A DNA stretch of 64,000 nucleotides from positions 62,001 through 126,000 of the forward strand of contig JNVV01000042.1 of NCBI GenBank assembly GCA_000733355.1, written 5' to 3'. The DNA is from Falciphora oryzae. Lineage: Eukaryota > Ascomycota > Sordariomycetes > Magnaporthales > Magnaporthaceae. Under the pieces are notes generated by a model. It had not been told where the DNA came from. It was given only the letters and a program-made list of their open reading frames with translations, and searched no databases. Positions 24,135 to 34,991 of this stretch are shown here, piece by piece. A program made the translations under genes and the position numbers. Every line of letters starts with the position of its first letter. Within the stretch, counting starts at the first letter, position 1.

Positions 24135-24879
24135 GGGTGGCGGATGGTCAATGGAAAACCAATGGACCAATGAAGAAACATAGCTGAAAGGGACAATGCC
24201 ATGGAGTCTCAACTTCAGTCGACGGCCTGCCACATCTGCCACATGCATTTCCTTTGCTCTTGAGAGCCAATAGTTCGCCCGCGCACTCTGCGTGTCCTTC
24301 GCCCCAAGTTTGCCATCACGCATCCCACGAATGACTGGGCTGGCCTTGCGAGAATAGGGGGCGCGAGGCAATATCTCTGGTCAGATGCTGAAGCCAGGAG
24401 ACGGCTCCGCGTGGCTGCGGCGCATCCAATCAAGCGCGCTGCCGAGGTGGGGCTGCATCGGGCCTCGACCAGGCTGGGCTTAGCGCAAACGTGTGGATGG
24501 GACGTGAGCTTCCAGATGCCACTTCCCGCAAACGCTCCCGCATCCAGCGCTCGCCACCTGAGTCGTGGCTCCTCCCCTGGCGACTCCACGCCCGATTCGG
24601 CTCCCCGTCATTGACCAGTGGCGCCCATTTCAACATTTGATGAAGTGTCCCAAAATCCGTCCACCGAAGCTTCACAAGTCGCCCCAAGCAACGGAAGCGC
24701 TGCACAAGTCGCTCGCTCCAAAGGCACAACCACGCGACAATCCGCCAGCAGAAATATGGACCACCCTCGCTCCCTTGGTCCCTAGAATCTTTTGCACTCC
24801 TTTTCCTCACGCGATTCTTCCCCCTGCTTGCTAATATCCTTTGCAGCCTCTCGCTTGCCGCTTTGCGGAGCCGCGCATC
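24135..24879. other. intergenic, promoter of sey1
   Basis: This interval of 745 bases separates two plus-strand genes. ORFs on the minus strand (for example 24430-24996) overlap the first sey1 exon and show no domain. I expect the sey1 promoter and 5' UTR here. Confidence 0.5.
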
Positions 24880-27647
24880 ATGAACGGCAAGTTCGCCGCC
24901 GTCGGTAGCGAGCCGACGGCCCAGCATTTCGAGCATGGCATCCAGGTCATAGACGAGGACAAGCTCTTCAAGTGAGTTGCATCGCGGTGGGGACACTCAA
25001 CAGACCGCCGGCGGGGTGTGCTCTGACGGCGGCACCAGACAAAGCAAAATAAGGGGTCGTCGCCGTTGTCAGTCTGGGACAGCTTGCTAACTGTTTGCGC
25101 CGCGCGCCGCCCTCCCCCTCTGCAGCGTCAAGGTCAATGACTACCTCCAGCACACGTACGTCGCCGATGCCGGGTTCAATTACCACCTCATCTCCGTCTT
25201 CGGCTCCCAGTCGACGGGCAAGTCGACGCTGCTCAACAACCTGTTCGGCACCGAGTTCAGCGTCATGTCCGAGTCGGAGCGCCGGCAGACCACCAAGGGC
25301 ATCTGGATGTCCAAGAACAAGCGCGAGGGCACCGGCGACGTCAAGATGGCCGATAACATCCTCGTTATGGACGTTGAGGGCGCCGACGGCCGCGAGCGCG
25401 GTGAGGACCAGGACTTTGAGCGCAAGAGCGCCCTCTTCGCCCTCGCCACCAGCGAGGTCCTCATCGTCAACATCTGGGAGCACCAAGTCGGACTGTATCA
25501 GGGCGCAAACATGGGCCTGCTCAAGACGGTGTTCGAGGTCAACCTGCAGCTGTTCCTCAAGGACAAGGCCTCGGCCCCGCGCTCGCTGCTCTTCTTCGTC
25601 ATCCGCGACCACATCGGCAACACGCCGCTTGCCAATCTGCGTGACACCCTGATCCAGGACCTCACCAAGATCTGGTCCACCATCTCCAAGCCGCAGGCCC
25701 TCGAGCATTCCAAGATCGAGGACTACTTCGACTTTGCCTTCGCCGCCCTCCCCCACAAGATCCTCCAGCCCGAGAAGTTCGTTTCGGAAGTGCAAAGACT
25801 GGGATCGAGGTTCGTTGCCGGGCACCGGTCGACCCCGGATCAGGAGTTCGCGGGTGGCGTGTTCTTGCCCGAATACCACCGGAGGATTCCAGCCGATGGA
25901 TTTTCCGTCTATGCCGAGGGCATCTGGGACCAGATTGTGCACAACAAGGACCTGGACCTGCCCACGCAGCAGGAGCTGCTCGCCCAGTTCCGCTGCGACG
26001 AGATTGCGAGGGAGGTCCTCATTGCCTTCGACGAGGCCATCTTGCCGCTCGAGGATAAGCAGGCCGAGGCCGCCCGCCTAGGCAAGCCGTCGGTCCTGCC
26101 GGACCTGGGTCGGACCGGCAGCGCCGCTCGCACCAAGGCAGTCAATGGCTTCAAGGAGCTGGCGTGCCGCTACCACAAGGGTGTTGCCGCCAGGAAAGGG
26201 GCTGAGCTTGAGGCCAAGATCGACACGCGCCTCAAGGCATTGTACATGGGGCAGGTGTCGGCGGCCCACAAGGCCGGCGTCGCTGCCTTCAGTGACGCCG
26301 TCACCAACGCCGTCAAGGCTGGACAGAAGTCTGGAGGCTCATACGAGTTTGCCGAGATTGTCGATAAGCAGAAGCGGAAGACTCTCGAGATCTTCAAGAA
26401 GGAGGCCAAGAGCCTGCTGATCGAGGGCGTTCCCTGGACAAACTTCAGGAGCCAATACGTTCTCTTTGAGAAGGAGCTGGATGAGGTCAGCGCGCGGCTC
26501 CGGAAGGACGAGATGCGCCGGCTAGCTACCCGCGTGGAGCGCTGGGTCAAGTCGCGCCTTGGAGACTCAATCGGGCTGGAGTTCAACAAGCTCGGCTCAG
26601 GGCGCGGGGGAGCGGGTGCTCCTGAAACCGGTGAGAAGCCGACGGAGAAGGACCTGTGGGATCGCATCTGGAACGTATTTGTCGGCGTCGTCACAGAGGC
26701 GCAGGAACGGTTTGCGGACCGGGCCAAGAGCTTTGAGGCTAGCGATGACGAGGTGCACATCGGCCTGTGGCGGCTGCGGCGCAAGAGCTGGATAGCCCTC
26801 CGGGAGAAGATTGAGGAGGAGGTCATGGAGGGCAACATCCTGCTCAAACTCCGGGAGAACTTCGAGGACAAGTTTAGGTACGACGAGGCCGGAGTCCCGA
26901 GGATCTGGCGGCCGACAGACGACATTGAGGGCATCTACACGCGCGCGCGCGAGTCAACGCTCACGCTAATCCCGCTGCTGTCGAAATTCCGGCTCTCAGC
27001 TACGTCTGCGCTGCCGGACCTTCCCGGGTGGGTGGGCCACCAGCCAGTCGGGGCAGAGCCCGAGGACGAGGAGGACCTGACGCCTATTGGAGGCATTGAC
27101 GAGGACGAGGGCAAGAGCCTCGAGGAGGAGATGACGGTGCTCAGCGAGGGCAAGCGTCAGGACCTGGTGGTGCGGTTCAAGAAGACGGCAGACGGCGTCT
27201 ACGTCGAGGCCAAGCGCGGTGCTCTCGGCGGTATGACGCAGGTGCCGCTCTACTTTTACATCTTGCTCCTGGTCCTGGGCTGGAACGAGATCTGGATGGG
27301 TAAGTTTCTCTTCACTGTCACCTAACCGCAAACCAGAATGGCACGCTGACAAGTCGACTGCTACTCTAGTTCTGCGCAATCCTGTCTTGTTCATTCTCAT
27401 CCTGATCATGTCTGGCGGCTTCTACGTCGCTTACAACCTCAACCTCCTGGGCCCCATGATGCAGATGAGCTCTGCGGCAGTCAACCAGGGAGGCGAGATC
27501 TTCAAGCAGAAACTCAGAGAGTTCGTCGCGAACAACGAGACGGCCAGGCAGGCGCTGGCTATGGACAGCGACTCGGTCAGGATGGACTCGCTGGACAGCA
27601 GAGGAAGGAAGAGGACGCCGAGGGCCGACGATGACGATGATATTTAG
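24880..27647 (+). CDS. SEY1: Sey1, dynamin-like ER-fusion GTPase (atlastin functional analogue)
   Basis: Three exons, 24880-24971, 25126-27299 and 27370-27647 (introns of 154 and 70 nt), give 847 residues, the normal Sey1 length. The GTPase domain begins with the P-loop '[12 protein letters not shown]' at about residues 53-64, continues with switch residues around '[11 protein letters not shown]', the G3 element '[13 protein letters not shown]', and an 'RD' G4 element in '[10 protein letters not shown]'. A long helical bundle follows. Two close membrane spans sit at about residues 743-795 ('[16 protein letters not shown]' and '[18 protein letters not shown]'), separated by a very short loop, as in RHD3/SEY1/atlastin hairpins. 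The acidic tail faces the cytosol. The protein tethers and fuses tubular ER membranes using GTP. Confidence 0.96.
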
Positions 27648-29158
27648 AATATTCGAGTATTCAGGGGGACGACGAGCACTATGGGTTTCCTGGAGCTGCA
27701 ACGATTTAAAGAGTCTTACGAGGAACACACTATTCTCACGCAATGGACCATCGAGGGGACAACGAAGGGGTTAGAATATGGATAATGGCGCCTGTACTAC
27801 CGGCCATGGGGTTGGACAGGCATTTTGTGTATAGACGGTCAGGATGGAACACTAGACTCCTTTAAATGTCCCCCCTGGGCACTTGGCACGGTTGGCACAT
27901 AATTCGTTGTTGGCCAACAGGGCAGAAGGAAGATGATGAGATGGGACTTATAGACGGAAGATTGATGATAATTGGATAAGACGGGATGTACTCGCACTTG
28001 TCGGTGTGCTGAACTATCCTGCCTCCTCACTCCCTATTGTACCTAAAGAATCACATCCTCCAAACAACCAGTCGAGCAAGCATTGCACTACTGGAAGGTT
28101 AGTACAGGCATTTGAAATTAACGAATGCCTCTTTAATCAACTGGCAAGCTGCTCGATAAAACGGGTCGGTTCTCTTTTCGGGTTGTGATCTTGGATGTCA
28201 CCGGGGATTGACGACATGACGGGCATGTTTGCCTTCCACGCGCAGCTTACTTATTACCTCAAAGTAGAACGCTCCATGTAACTGTTAAAAGTGCACTGCC
28301 ATTTGTGGCGCATGCCGCTGGGATAAAAAAAAAAAAAAAGAAAGAAAGGGGATGATGGTCAATCCTCCACCGGTCCGCCTCCGCCTGGTCCCATCCGTTT
28401 TGTCTTACGAGCTCGTAGCAGAGCAGTTTATGGTATTATGGTGCTGGCTGGCCCTTTTCTGCTCCTCCCCTTTGAGCACTGGGCTTTCTGTGCGCAGACA
28501 ACCATCCATGCCGGTGACTGGGCTTTTTGCGCCAGAACACCGAGAGTCGAACCCTGAGCCTCTTGCAGGCTTGACTTTGTCGGCCTCTTTTTTTTTTTTT
28601 TTTTTTTTGAATGTGTTCTTTTATTTTTGCCCGACCACTTGACTACTCGACCATCTGGTTTTGTTGGCGTCGGGAAGGGGCTACGAGGGCTGGGCCCGTG
28701 GGTTGGTGGTTGTAGGGCAGGTGCGGCGGGGAGAGGCTCGTGCGGAAGGGGCGGCAGCCACGGTGGGCGGGCGAGGTAGCGAAGCAACATGGAAGCTGCA
28801 GCTGCTTGGGTTTCCTCATTGGGCATCTCGCCCAGCTTCTGTTTGTCTGTCCCTGTAGCGCATGAGAGGGACCGCGCGGGCAGCGGGCCGAGGAGATGCA
28901 TGTCACAGGCCGTCGCCCCTTGTAAACCGGCTGGCCAGAGGCAACAACAGCCCATAAAGAGATGCCTCTTCACATGGTAGCGGGGTTCTCAAGCAGATTC
29001 ATGACTTAGAATGTAAATCATTGCTTTGTGTAATCAGCTCGCCGTGCTAGCCAGTGCCGTAGAACGCCATACATAGATTCCAACCGTTTGTCATGTCCAA
29101 TGCCGAATAACATGCAGAAGCCCCCGTCAAATACCTACCCAAGAAACACTCCACCAAC
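27648..29158. other. 1.5 kb convergent intergenic region
   Basis: This lies between the stop codons of sey1 (plus) and the RNase H2 gene (minus). It contains an A run at 28325-28339 and a 21-base T run at 28588-28608. A 181-codon minus-strand ORF (28428-28973) translates the T run into poly-Lys and has no domain. Nothing else is supported. Confidence 0.6.
28588..28608. repeat. poly-T tract (21 bases)
   Basis: An uninterrupted T run in the convergent intergenic region. Confidence 0.9.
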
Positions 29159-30310
29159 TTAAAATGCCTCCACGTCGGCCGGCGTCCCGAACCAGGTGCC
29201 CAGCTCGTCAGCGTCCTTGTCCCTGCCGCCCGCGACGAGAAAGTCGGTCATGCGGCTGTTCTCGCCGTCGTCGTCGAGCGGCCAGTCGACCTTGACGCTG
29301 GCCACCTTGGCAGTCCCCGTCGGCTCCAGCATCTCCTTGGCGGTGCCCCAGCTGAACCGGCACTCGGGGCCCCAGCCGAAGACGGGGTGCATGTTGCGCC
29401 TCAGCCAGGCCACGCACCTGCCGTCCGACGGGTAGCCCGAGCCCCAGCTTGCCTGCTCTCCGTCACCATCCTCCGCCCCCTCGTCGTTTGGCGTCTCCCG
29501 CATGATGGCCTTGTACAGCACCTCGAGGGCGGCGTCGCGCGTCACCTTTGCGCACACGCTGGCGGCGCTGACGCAGGGGTACAGGCTGTCTGCCTTCTTC
29601 GCGACGGTGACGCGGGCCGTGGGGAAGACGCGCTCGAGGCGCTTCTGGTAGGTCGCGGGGGGCCCGACGGTGTCGACGTAGATCTCGGCGACGTTGACGC
29701 CGCGGTCCATGACGCCGCGGATCAGCGCGACGGTGGCGTCGAAGGCCTGCGCGTTGAGGTTGTAGGGCGCGGCGGTTGCCGGGCGCATCATGTTGGCGCC
29801 GATGTCGCGGGCCGACAGGGCCGAGACGGCCCAGCCGCACGAGGCGTGCAGGTCGCTGCCGGCGGAGCAGAGCGTCTCCATCAGGGCGGAGCGGACGTCG
29901 GGCTTGAGGACCTTGGAGTCGTCGAAGTGGTGGGTTTCGCGCAGCAGCGGGTCCGAGAGCGGGGAGGGGAGGTAGAAGACGCCGTAGACCATGGGGCCCA
30001 GGACGGGGCCGCGGCCGGCCTCGTCGACGCCGAGGAAGCAGGGGACGCCGACTTGTTGTTGTTGTTGTTCTTCTTCTTCTTCTTCTTCTTCTTCTTCTTC
30101 TTCTTCTTTGCTGTCGGTGCCGTCTGTGGTTTCTTGTGCTGCTGTTGATGTCTTGGGGGGAAGTAGTGACTCGGGCACGGGCGAGAAGTGGATGTAGGAG
30201 TCGCCGGCTATGATGGCCGGCTCGTTGATGGAGGGCGGCATGAAGACGTCCTCGGCAGGCGTCTCGAGCGCCAGGTTCGGGTTGTCATCGGCCATTTGCG
30301 TGTCTTCCAT
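29159..30310 (-). CDS. RNH201: ribonuclease H2 catalytic subunit (type 2 RNase H)
   Basis: This is a single exon of 383 residues from ATG 30310. A second in-frame ATG follows five codons later. The core shows all RNase HII signatures: 'VDEAGRGPVLGPMVYG' with the first catalytic Asp and Glu, 'FDDSKVLKP', 'IYVDTVGP' with the third acid, and 'KKADSLYPCVSAASVCAKVTRD', followed by 'WGSGYPSD'. The enzyme removes ribonucleotides and RNA primers from duplex DNA in the nucleus, as a complex with two accessory subunits not in this window. An N-terminal extension of about 90 residues precedes the core and contains a run of 14 Glu and 5 Gln, encoded by a triplet microsatellite. It shares a 650-bp intergenic region with the divergent CENP-C gene. 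Confidence 0.95.
   Translation of the reverse strand: MEDTQMADDNPNLALETPAEDVFMPPSINEPAIIAGDSYIHFSPVPESLLPPKTSTAAQETTDGTDSKEEEEEEEEEEEEEQQQQQVGVPCFLGVDEAGRGPVLGPMVYGVFYLPSPLSDPLLRETHHFDDSKVLKPDVRSALMETLCSAGSDLHASCGWAVSALSARDIGANMMRPATAAPYNLNAQAFDATVALIRGVMDRGVNVAEIYVDTVGPPATYQKRLERVFPTARVTVAKKADSLYPCVSAASVCAKVTRDAALEVLYKAIMRETPNDEGAEDGDGEQASWGSGYPSDGRCVAWLRRNMHPVFGWGPECRFSWGTAKEMLEPTGTAKVASVKVDWPLDDDGENSRMTDFLVAGGRDKDADELGTWFGTPADVEAF
30054..30110. repeat. TTG/TTC triplet microsatellite inside RNH201
   Basis: Five GTT-type triplets run directly into about fourteen CTT triplets on the plus strand. On the coding (minus) strand they read as GAA/GAG-type Glu codons followed by CAA Gln codons. Its position is N-terminal to the catalytic core, so length changes should be tolerated. 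Confidence 0.92.
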
Positions 30311-30959
30311 TTTGAATATAGTGCAAAGTATCCAATTGAGTCTGGGTGTTGGTGCTACAGCAAGAAGATGAGAGAAGGATTGCCTGGCGGTTCTGCTGTC
30401 GGCTTTTTGGAGGTCGCAAATGTGACGCGTGCAGTTGGGGATCATCGTTGCTCGAGACGCGTTAATTGGCAGACCAGCGTCCCCGGAGCGACAGGGGGCC
30501 CCACCCCTGCCACGCAGCCAAGGCCAAGCCTTGTGGCATCCCGTTGATGGAGCGCTGGGGCACGGACGCGTCGAGACATTCACTGAGATTCACGTCGAAC
30601 AGAAGCGACGACAACAAGGGACTCTGGCCGAAGCCCCAGGATGGCATGACAATCGGCACCTCAATTCCCGCACACCCTCCCACAAACAAGCCAGGGCTGC
30701 TCGCTGCTTGGTCCTGAGCTCCAGTCGGTCGTTACTCGCCTGCCCGCCTTCCATAATTATTTCCGCGCGTCGCAACCGTTTGCACTTTCGCGACGTCGCA
30801 ATTGCGATTTTGCGGTGATTGGTTTGTTTTGTTTTGAACAATCCCGACACCTGCGAAAATCTGTAGCTAGGAAAACCCAAGCTTGGGCCTCCACAACGCC
30901 ATCGCGATCGCGGTCGCGCGACGACAACCGCCCCCAGCCACATTGAAACCGAACCGAAT
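30311..30959. promoter_or_regulatory. divergent promoter region RNH201 / CENP-C
   Basis: About 650 bases separate the two divergent start codons. An ORF on the minus strand continues upstream of the RNH201 ATG to 30583, but its extra residues match no known RNase H2 N-terminus. No TATA box was recognised. Confidence 0.5.
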
Positions 30960-33157
30960 ATGGCGCCGAGAACAAACGGGGCCAGCCGGCGGACGCTGGC
31001 CAGCGAACAGGTCTTCACGCTGGGCCAGCAGGGCCGGAAAACCGGTGTGGTGCTCCCGGACAGCGGGGTTCGCGACGAGAACGGCATCGAGCCGCTAAAG
31101 GGCATCTTCGACTCGCCCGGCAAGGACAACTCGAGCGACGACGACGATGACGACGACGACGAGGAGAACAGCGACGAGGCGGACATGGACATTGAGAACA
31201 GTAAGGTCTAGTCGGTGCGATTCCTGCTAGGGAGCCCAGTCTGCTGACAGCGGGCATCAACCAAACAGCACCCGGCCCGGATCCGCGGTCGCTGCTCAAG
31301 AAGCAGCAGAGCGCGCGCCGGCCGATCCCTCGGGCTAGGTCCCCGGCTCTCACGAACCTGCAGTCCCCTCCCGTGCGCGTCGGCGAGTCTTCCCCGCTGC
31401 GCCGCCCCGCGCCGGGCGGTGCCGCCTCTCAGATCAAGTCGGGGGCGACGCGCCGGCTCAACTTCGATGCGACAGAGCACGGTCTTCCGAAACCCGCAGG
31501 CGCCTCCATGATGCAGAACGGCAGCGCGCCCTCGGACGACGACGACGAGGGCGCGACCAACCACGACGATATCGACGCCGTGGTCGAGGAGTCCTTGGCC
31601 ATCTTGGATGTGGGAGATGACGACGACGACATGCCCGCACCAGAAGACGACGCCGAGACGGAACCCGAGCCGGAGCCGGAGCCTGTCGTCTCGAAGAAGG
31701 CAGCAGGGAAGGCGAAAGCGACGGCGGCCAAGCCGGTCGCCGCCGCGCCAGCACCCAACAAACGCGGCAGGAAAAAGCATTCGTCTCCTGAACCGCCCGC
31801 CGCGCCCGAGCCGGAAGAGGTGGAGGAAGAGGAGCCGGCGCCCGCTAAGCGCGGACGCCCGGCGGCCAAGGGTAAAGCGAAGGAGGTCGCGCCCCCGAAG
31901 CAGCAGCAGACCGATTCGGGGAAGCGCAGGAGAGGGGCGCCAGGGCGTCACTCAGCGAACAGCGCCGACGACGACGAATCAGAATCAGAGCCAGAGCCAC
32001 AGCCAGAACCGGCCGCGAAGCGCCAGCGCGTCGCTCCCGCAGCAGCCGCACCAGCTCCCAAAGGACGCGGACGCAAACCGGCCGCCGCCACCAAGCCGTC
32101 CGTCGCAGAACCGGATGCGGAGGAGGGCGAGTCGCCGACGACAGCATCAGCGTCTCAACCGAAGCAAAGGGGAAGGAAACCGAAGAAGGCGGCCGCAGCC
32201 GGCGGCGACGTGGGCGACACGTCGGTGGTGATCGTGCCGCGCGCGCCGCTGCCGAAGCGGAGCGGGCTCGTCATCAACCGGCGCGACGTGCCCGGCGAGT
32301 CGGACGCCATCACGCGGACGCGCTCGGGCCGCAGCTCGTTCCGGCCGCTGTCGTGGTGGCGCAACGAGCGCGTCGAGACGGAGATGGACGAGGTCGACGA
32401 CACGCTCCCCGGGCGCAAGGGCAGCCGCATCGTGCTGCCCAGCGTCAAGGAGGTCGTCCGCATCGAGCAGGAGTCGCCCCCGCCGACCCGGCGCGGCCGC
32501 GGCCGCCCGAGTACGAAGACGGCTGGCAGGCGTGGGCGGCGCCGGGCGGCCGATGACTCGGACGGCGAGGACCCGGACGAGGAGCCGTGGGAGGAGGAGG
32601 GCGGGCAGGTGGTGGGCAACGTGGTGGTGTGGGAGCCCGAGCACGAGTTCGACCCGCCCGGCGTCGACGACCAGGTCGCGGTCGAGGAGGAGGTCATGGC
32701 CTACTCGAACCGCGCCATCCAGACGCGCGAGATCCTTGGGTCGACCTTCCGCTTCACAAAGACGCTCAGCCTGCCCTTTTTTGGGACCGGCGTCGTGGAC
32801 CTGCCCCCGGGTTCGGAGAAGAAGGCCAAGAACTCGCGTAAGATGCACATGACCTTCATCGTCCACACGGGGCGCGTCACCGTCATGGTGAACGAGAACA
32901 CGTTTTCGATTGGGAAGGGTGGCATGTGGTTTGTGCCAAGAGGTATGTCGGCCGTCTGTTTTTTTTTTTTTTTTTTTTTATCTGTTCAACTGTCTGTTGT
33001 CGGGATCGTTGCTCATGCTAACTGCCAAAAATTCGCAGGAAACTACTACAGCATTGCAAACGAGGGCAACAGGCTCGCAAGGATATTCTTTGCCCAGGCG
33101 TGCGAGATCACCAAGGACCCCTCACAAGAGGAGTCGGAAGCAGCAACCGGAGAATGA
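30960..33157 (+). CDS. mif2: CENP-C / Mif2 inner kinetochore protein
   Basis: Three exons, 30960-31200, 31269-32942 and 33039-33157, give 677 residues. The second intron contains a 21-base T run. The CENP-C motif lies at about residues 425-450: 'TRTRSGRSSFRPLSWWRNER', the segment that contacts the CENP-A nucleosome. The C-terminus (about 565-665) is the cupin-fold dimerisation domain, with 'HMTFIVHTGRVTVMVNENTF' and 'GGMWFVPRGNYYSIANE'. The N-terminus ('SEQVFTLGQQGRKTGVVLPD') matches the fungal Mif2 start region. The long linker is acidic with poly-Asp and Glu/Pro repeats and carries about five AT-hook-like cores (for example 'NKRGRKKH', 'AKRGRPAAK', 'KGRGRKPA', 'KQRGRKPKK', 'RRGRGRPST'). Known role: it bridges centromeric nucleosomes to the outer kinetochore. 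Confidence 0.94.
32959..32979. repeat. poly-T tract (21 bases) in a CENP-C intron
   Basis: The run begins about 16 bases after the donor of the second intron, between the GTATGT donor at 32943 and the CAG acceptor at 33036-33038. Confidence 0.9.
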
Positions 33158-34106
33158 GCCCATTTTATACCCCTATCCCAAATGACCTAGTTATTGTATT
33201 TCTCACTGCTTTCCGCTGGGTTTTCTCCCCTGTGGCCTTGGCCTCTCACGTATGGCCTGTTTTGTTATCTTGTTTGGGGTTTGGCTCCCACATGTTTCCA
33301 GCACCAGGAAAGGGTGGCTTTATTGCCTGGTACTCTTCTTTTTTGGGGGGCGAAACTACGATATCACGTGTCGGATTTATTGTCTTGCAATGCTTTTTTT
33401 GTTGTTTTCCCCTCCAGTATTATGTGGTATGGACGGCGCAGACTACCCATGCAAGTTGATACATACCTAGGAAGCTGATTTCAAGTCCTGGGCATCCATC
33501 GCCTTCTCTCCTCTTCATCCCACAACCGAGCCTCACCTCCTGCTTTGTTGCCGCGGATCCGCAGGTCGGGATTCGGGATGCGGACTGTCTTATTGGTAAG
33601 GCTCGGCTCCCCCGTTGCTGGCAGGCTGGGCCATCTTGTGGTCAGTTAGGCTGGAGATCCTTGTGGCGTTTGGTGGCTGCATATAGACGCAGCAGAGTGG
33701 TCCAGGGGCGGCCGTTCAGGATCCAAAGAGGGATATACATCCATTTAGTGACAGTGACGTGTTTTTCAAATCGCCTTGGCGATCGTGGGAAACGTGCGTC
33801 GGGTGCTGGACCCTAGTCAGAGACGGCGAGATGGATCGAATGGTCTGGAAGCCGGCATAGAGCGACATGTTCTGCTGCTCTGGAACGTCGGGTGTCAACT
33901 CAATAGCCGGCTCCCTCTTCGTTGGCTCGAGCAACTCGGAAGAGTCTTTAACCTGGTCCCATTTTTTTTTCTCTGTATCTTTGTCTTTTGTCTTTGCTAT
34001 ATATTGGTCCGTTTACTTTCCCAGCTGTCTTGTTTGGCCATGTCGTTACGGGGATCATGATCACTCAACTCCACACATCGCCCGGCGCGACAAGCCGCGC
34101 TTTCTG
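33158..34106. other. intergenic, no gene recognised
   Basis: This holds the 3' UTR of mif2 and sequence upstream of the frame-broken membrane-protein gene. ORFs are short and T-rich. No RNA gene or repeat was recognised. Confidence 0.5.
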
Positions 34107-34860
34107 ATGGCAACGTCCATGTCTTACGTCCGTCTCCTCCTCCTCCTTGTCGGCTGTCTTCTCCTCGCGGGTGGCGGTCCGTCTAGCCGGGTCCGGGCTC
34201 GCCCCCTGTCACCCCGCTGCAGAACCGATCTTGGGGACTACGGCCATGCAGGGTGTACTGTCGGGGTGCGACACATATTCTATACCGTACTTCCCTCTGT
34301 TCATCTACCCGCTGTTTGGCTTTTGACCCGAGCAAGAAAAATGCTGACTGATTGTCACTCGGCACAATAGAAAAGGTCCCCGGCCCCGAGCTCATCGACT
34401 GGAGTATCAGACGAGACTGCTCCGGGGACGATGGTACACACACTTCCTGCTGCTCAGCCGCGCAGGCGCTCGCCGTGACCAAAAGAGACAGTTCTTCATC
34501 ATCATCCTCATCATCTTCCTCGTCCGATGGGGCTCTTCCTCCTCGTCTTCTTCGTCGTCGTCCTCTCCGGGCAGCAACGCTGACCCTTCTGCAAACCCTG
34601 CCCCAACAAACGGGAGCGGCGGCGGCTTGAGTCAATCGGGCAAGATTGGGCTCGGCGTGGGAATCCCCGGTGCTATCGTCGCTACCTTCGCGATCCGGAA
34701 GGGGGCCAAAAAGCGCTGCTTTGCGGGGGGAACGTTGAAGTCTCTCGAAGAACCCCCTGGGCCCGGCACGGATAGGAGGAGCGCGGCGTCGGGCATCCGC
34801 ACAAGTCTTACGCCTAGTTCGGACATTGAGATGGTCAGAGGTTCTTTGGGGGATTTTTCT
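34107..34860 (+). pseudogene. frame-broken gene for a small secreted/one-span membrane protein
   Basis: ATG 34107 begins a convincing signal peptide ('SYVRLLLLLVGCLLLAGG') followed by a Cys-containing segment ('RTDLGDYGHAGC'). Protein-like sequence then continues, but it switches reading frame several times. It moves to the frame read at 34352-34500 ('IEKVPGPELIDW', 'HTSCCSAAQALAVTKRD'), into a poly-Ser run, and then to the frame of 34544-34850, which holds a linker and a membrane span ('SGKIGLGVGIPGAIVATFAI') with a basic stop-transfer 'RKGAKKR'. Several switches fall at or near short homopolymers or dinucleotide runs. No intron signals explain them. The layout (signal peptide, Cys-rich ectodomain, Ser-rich stalk, one span, cytosolic tail) is a common fungal surface-protein plan. 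The 3' end is not resolved. Assembly error is the alternative to a pseudogene. Confidence 0.6.
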
Positions 34861-34864
34861 CTTC

Positions 34865-34883
34865 TTTTTTTTTTTTTTTTTTT
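34865..34883. repeat. poly-T tract (19 bases)
   Basis: An uninterrupted T run directly after the frame-broken membrane-protein gene. Confidence 0.9.
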
Positions 34884-34991
34884 AATTTACTCGGCCACGG
34901 CGCTCGAGGACTCTCGGCGGTACATATTTCTACATGCTAATTCCGAACCAATACCCGCCCGCGCGGTAAACCAACCACATGCCCTGAAGCC

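Noticed and set aside
28540..28580. B-box-like GGTTCGACTC on the minus strand, considered as a tRNA gene
   Set aside because: The flanking bases do not form a T-stem or acceptor stem.
28428..28973. 181-codon minus-strand ORF
   Set aside because: It contains poly-Lys from a T homopolymer and has no domain.
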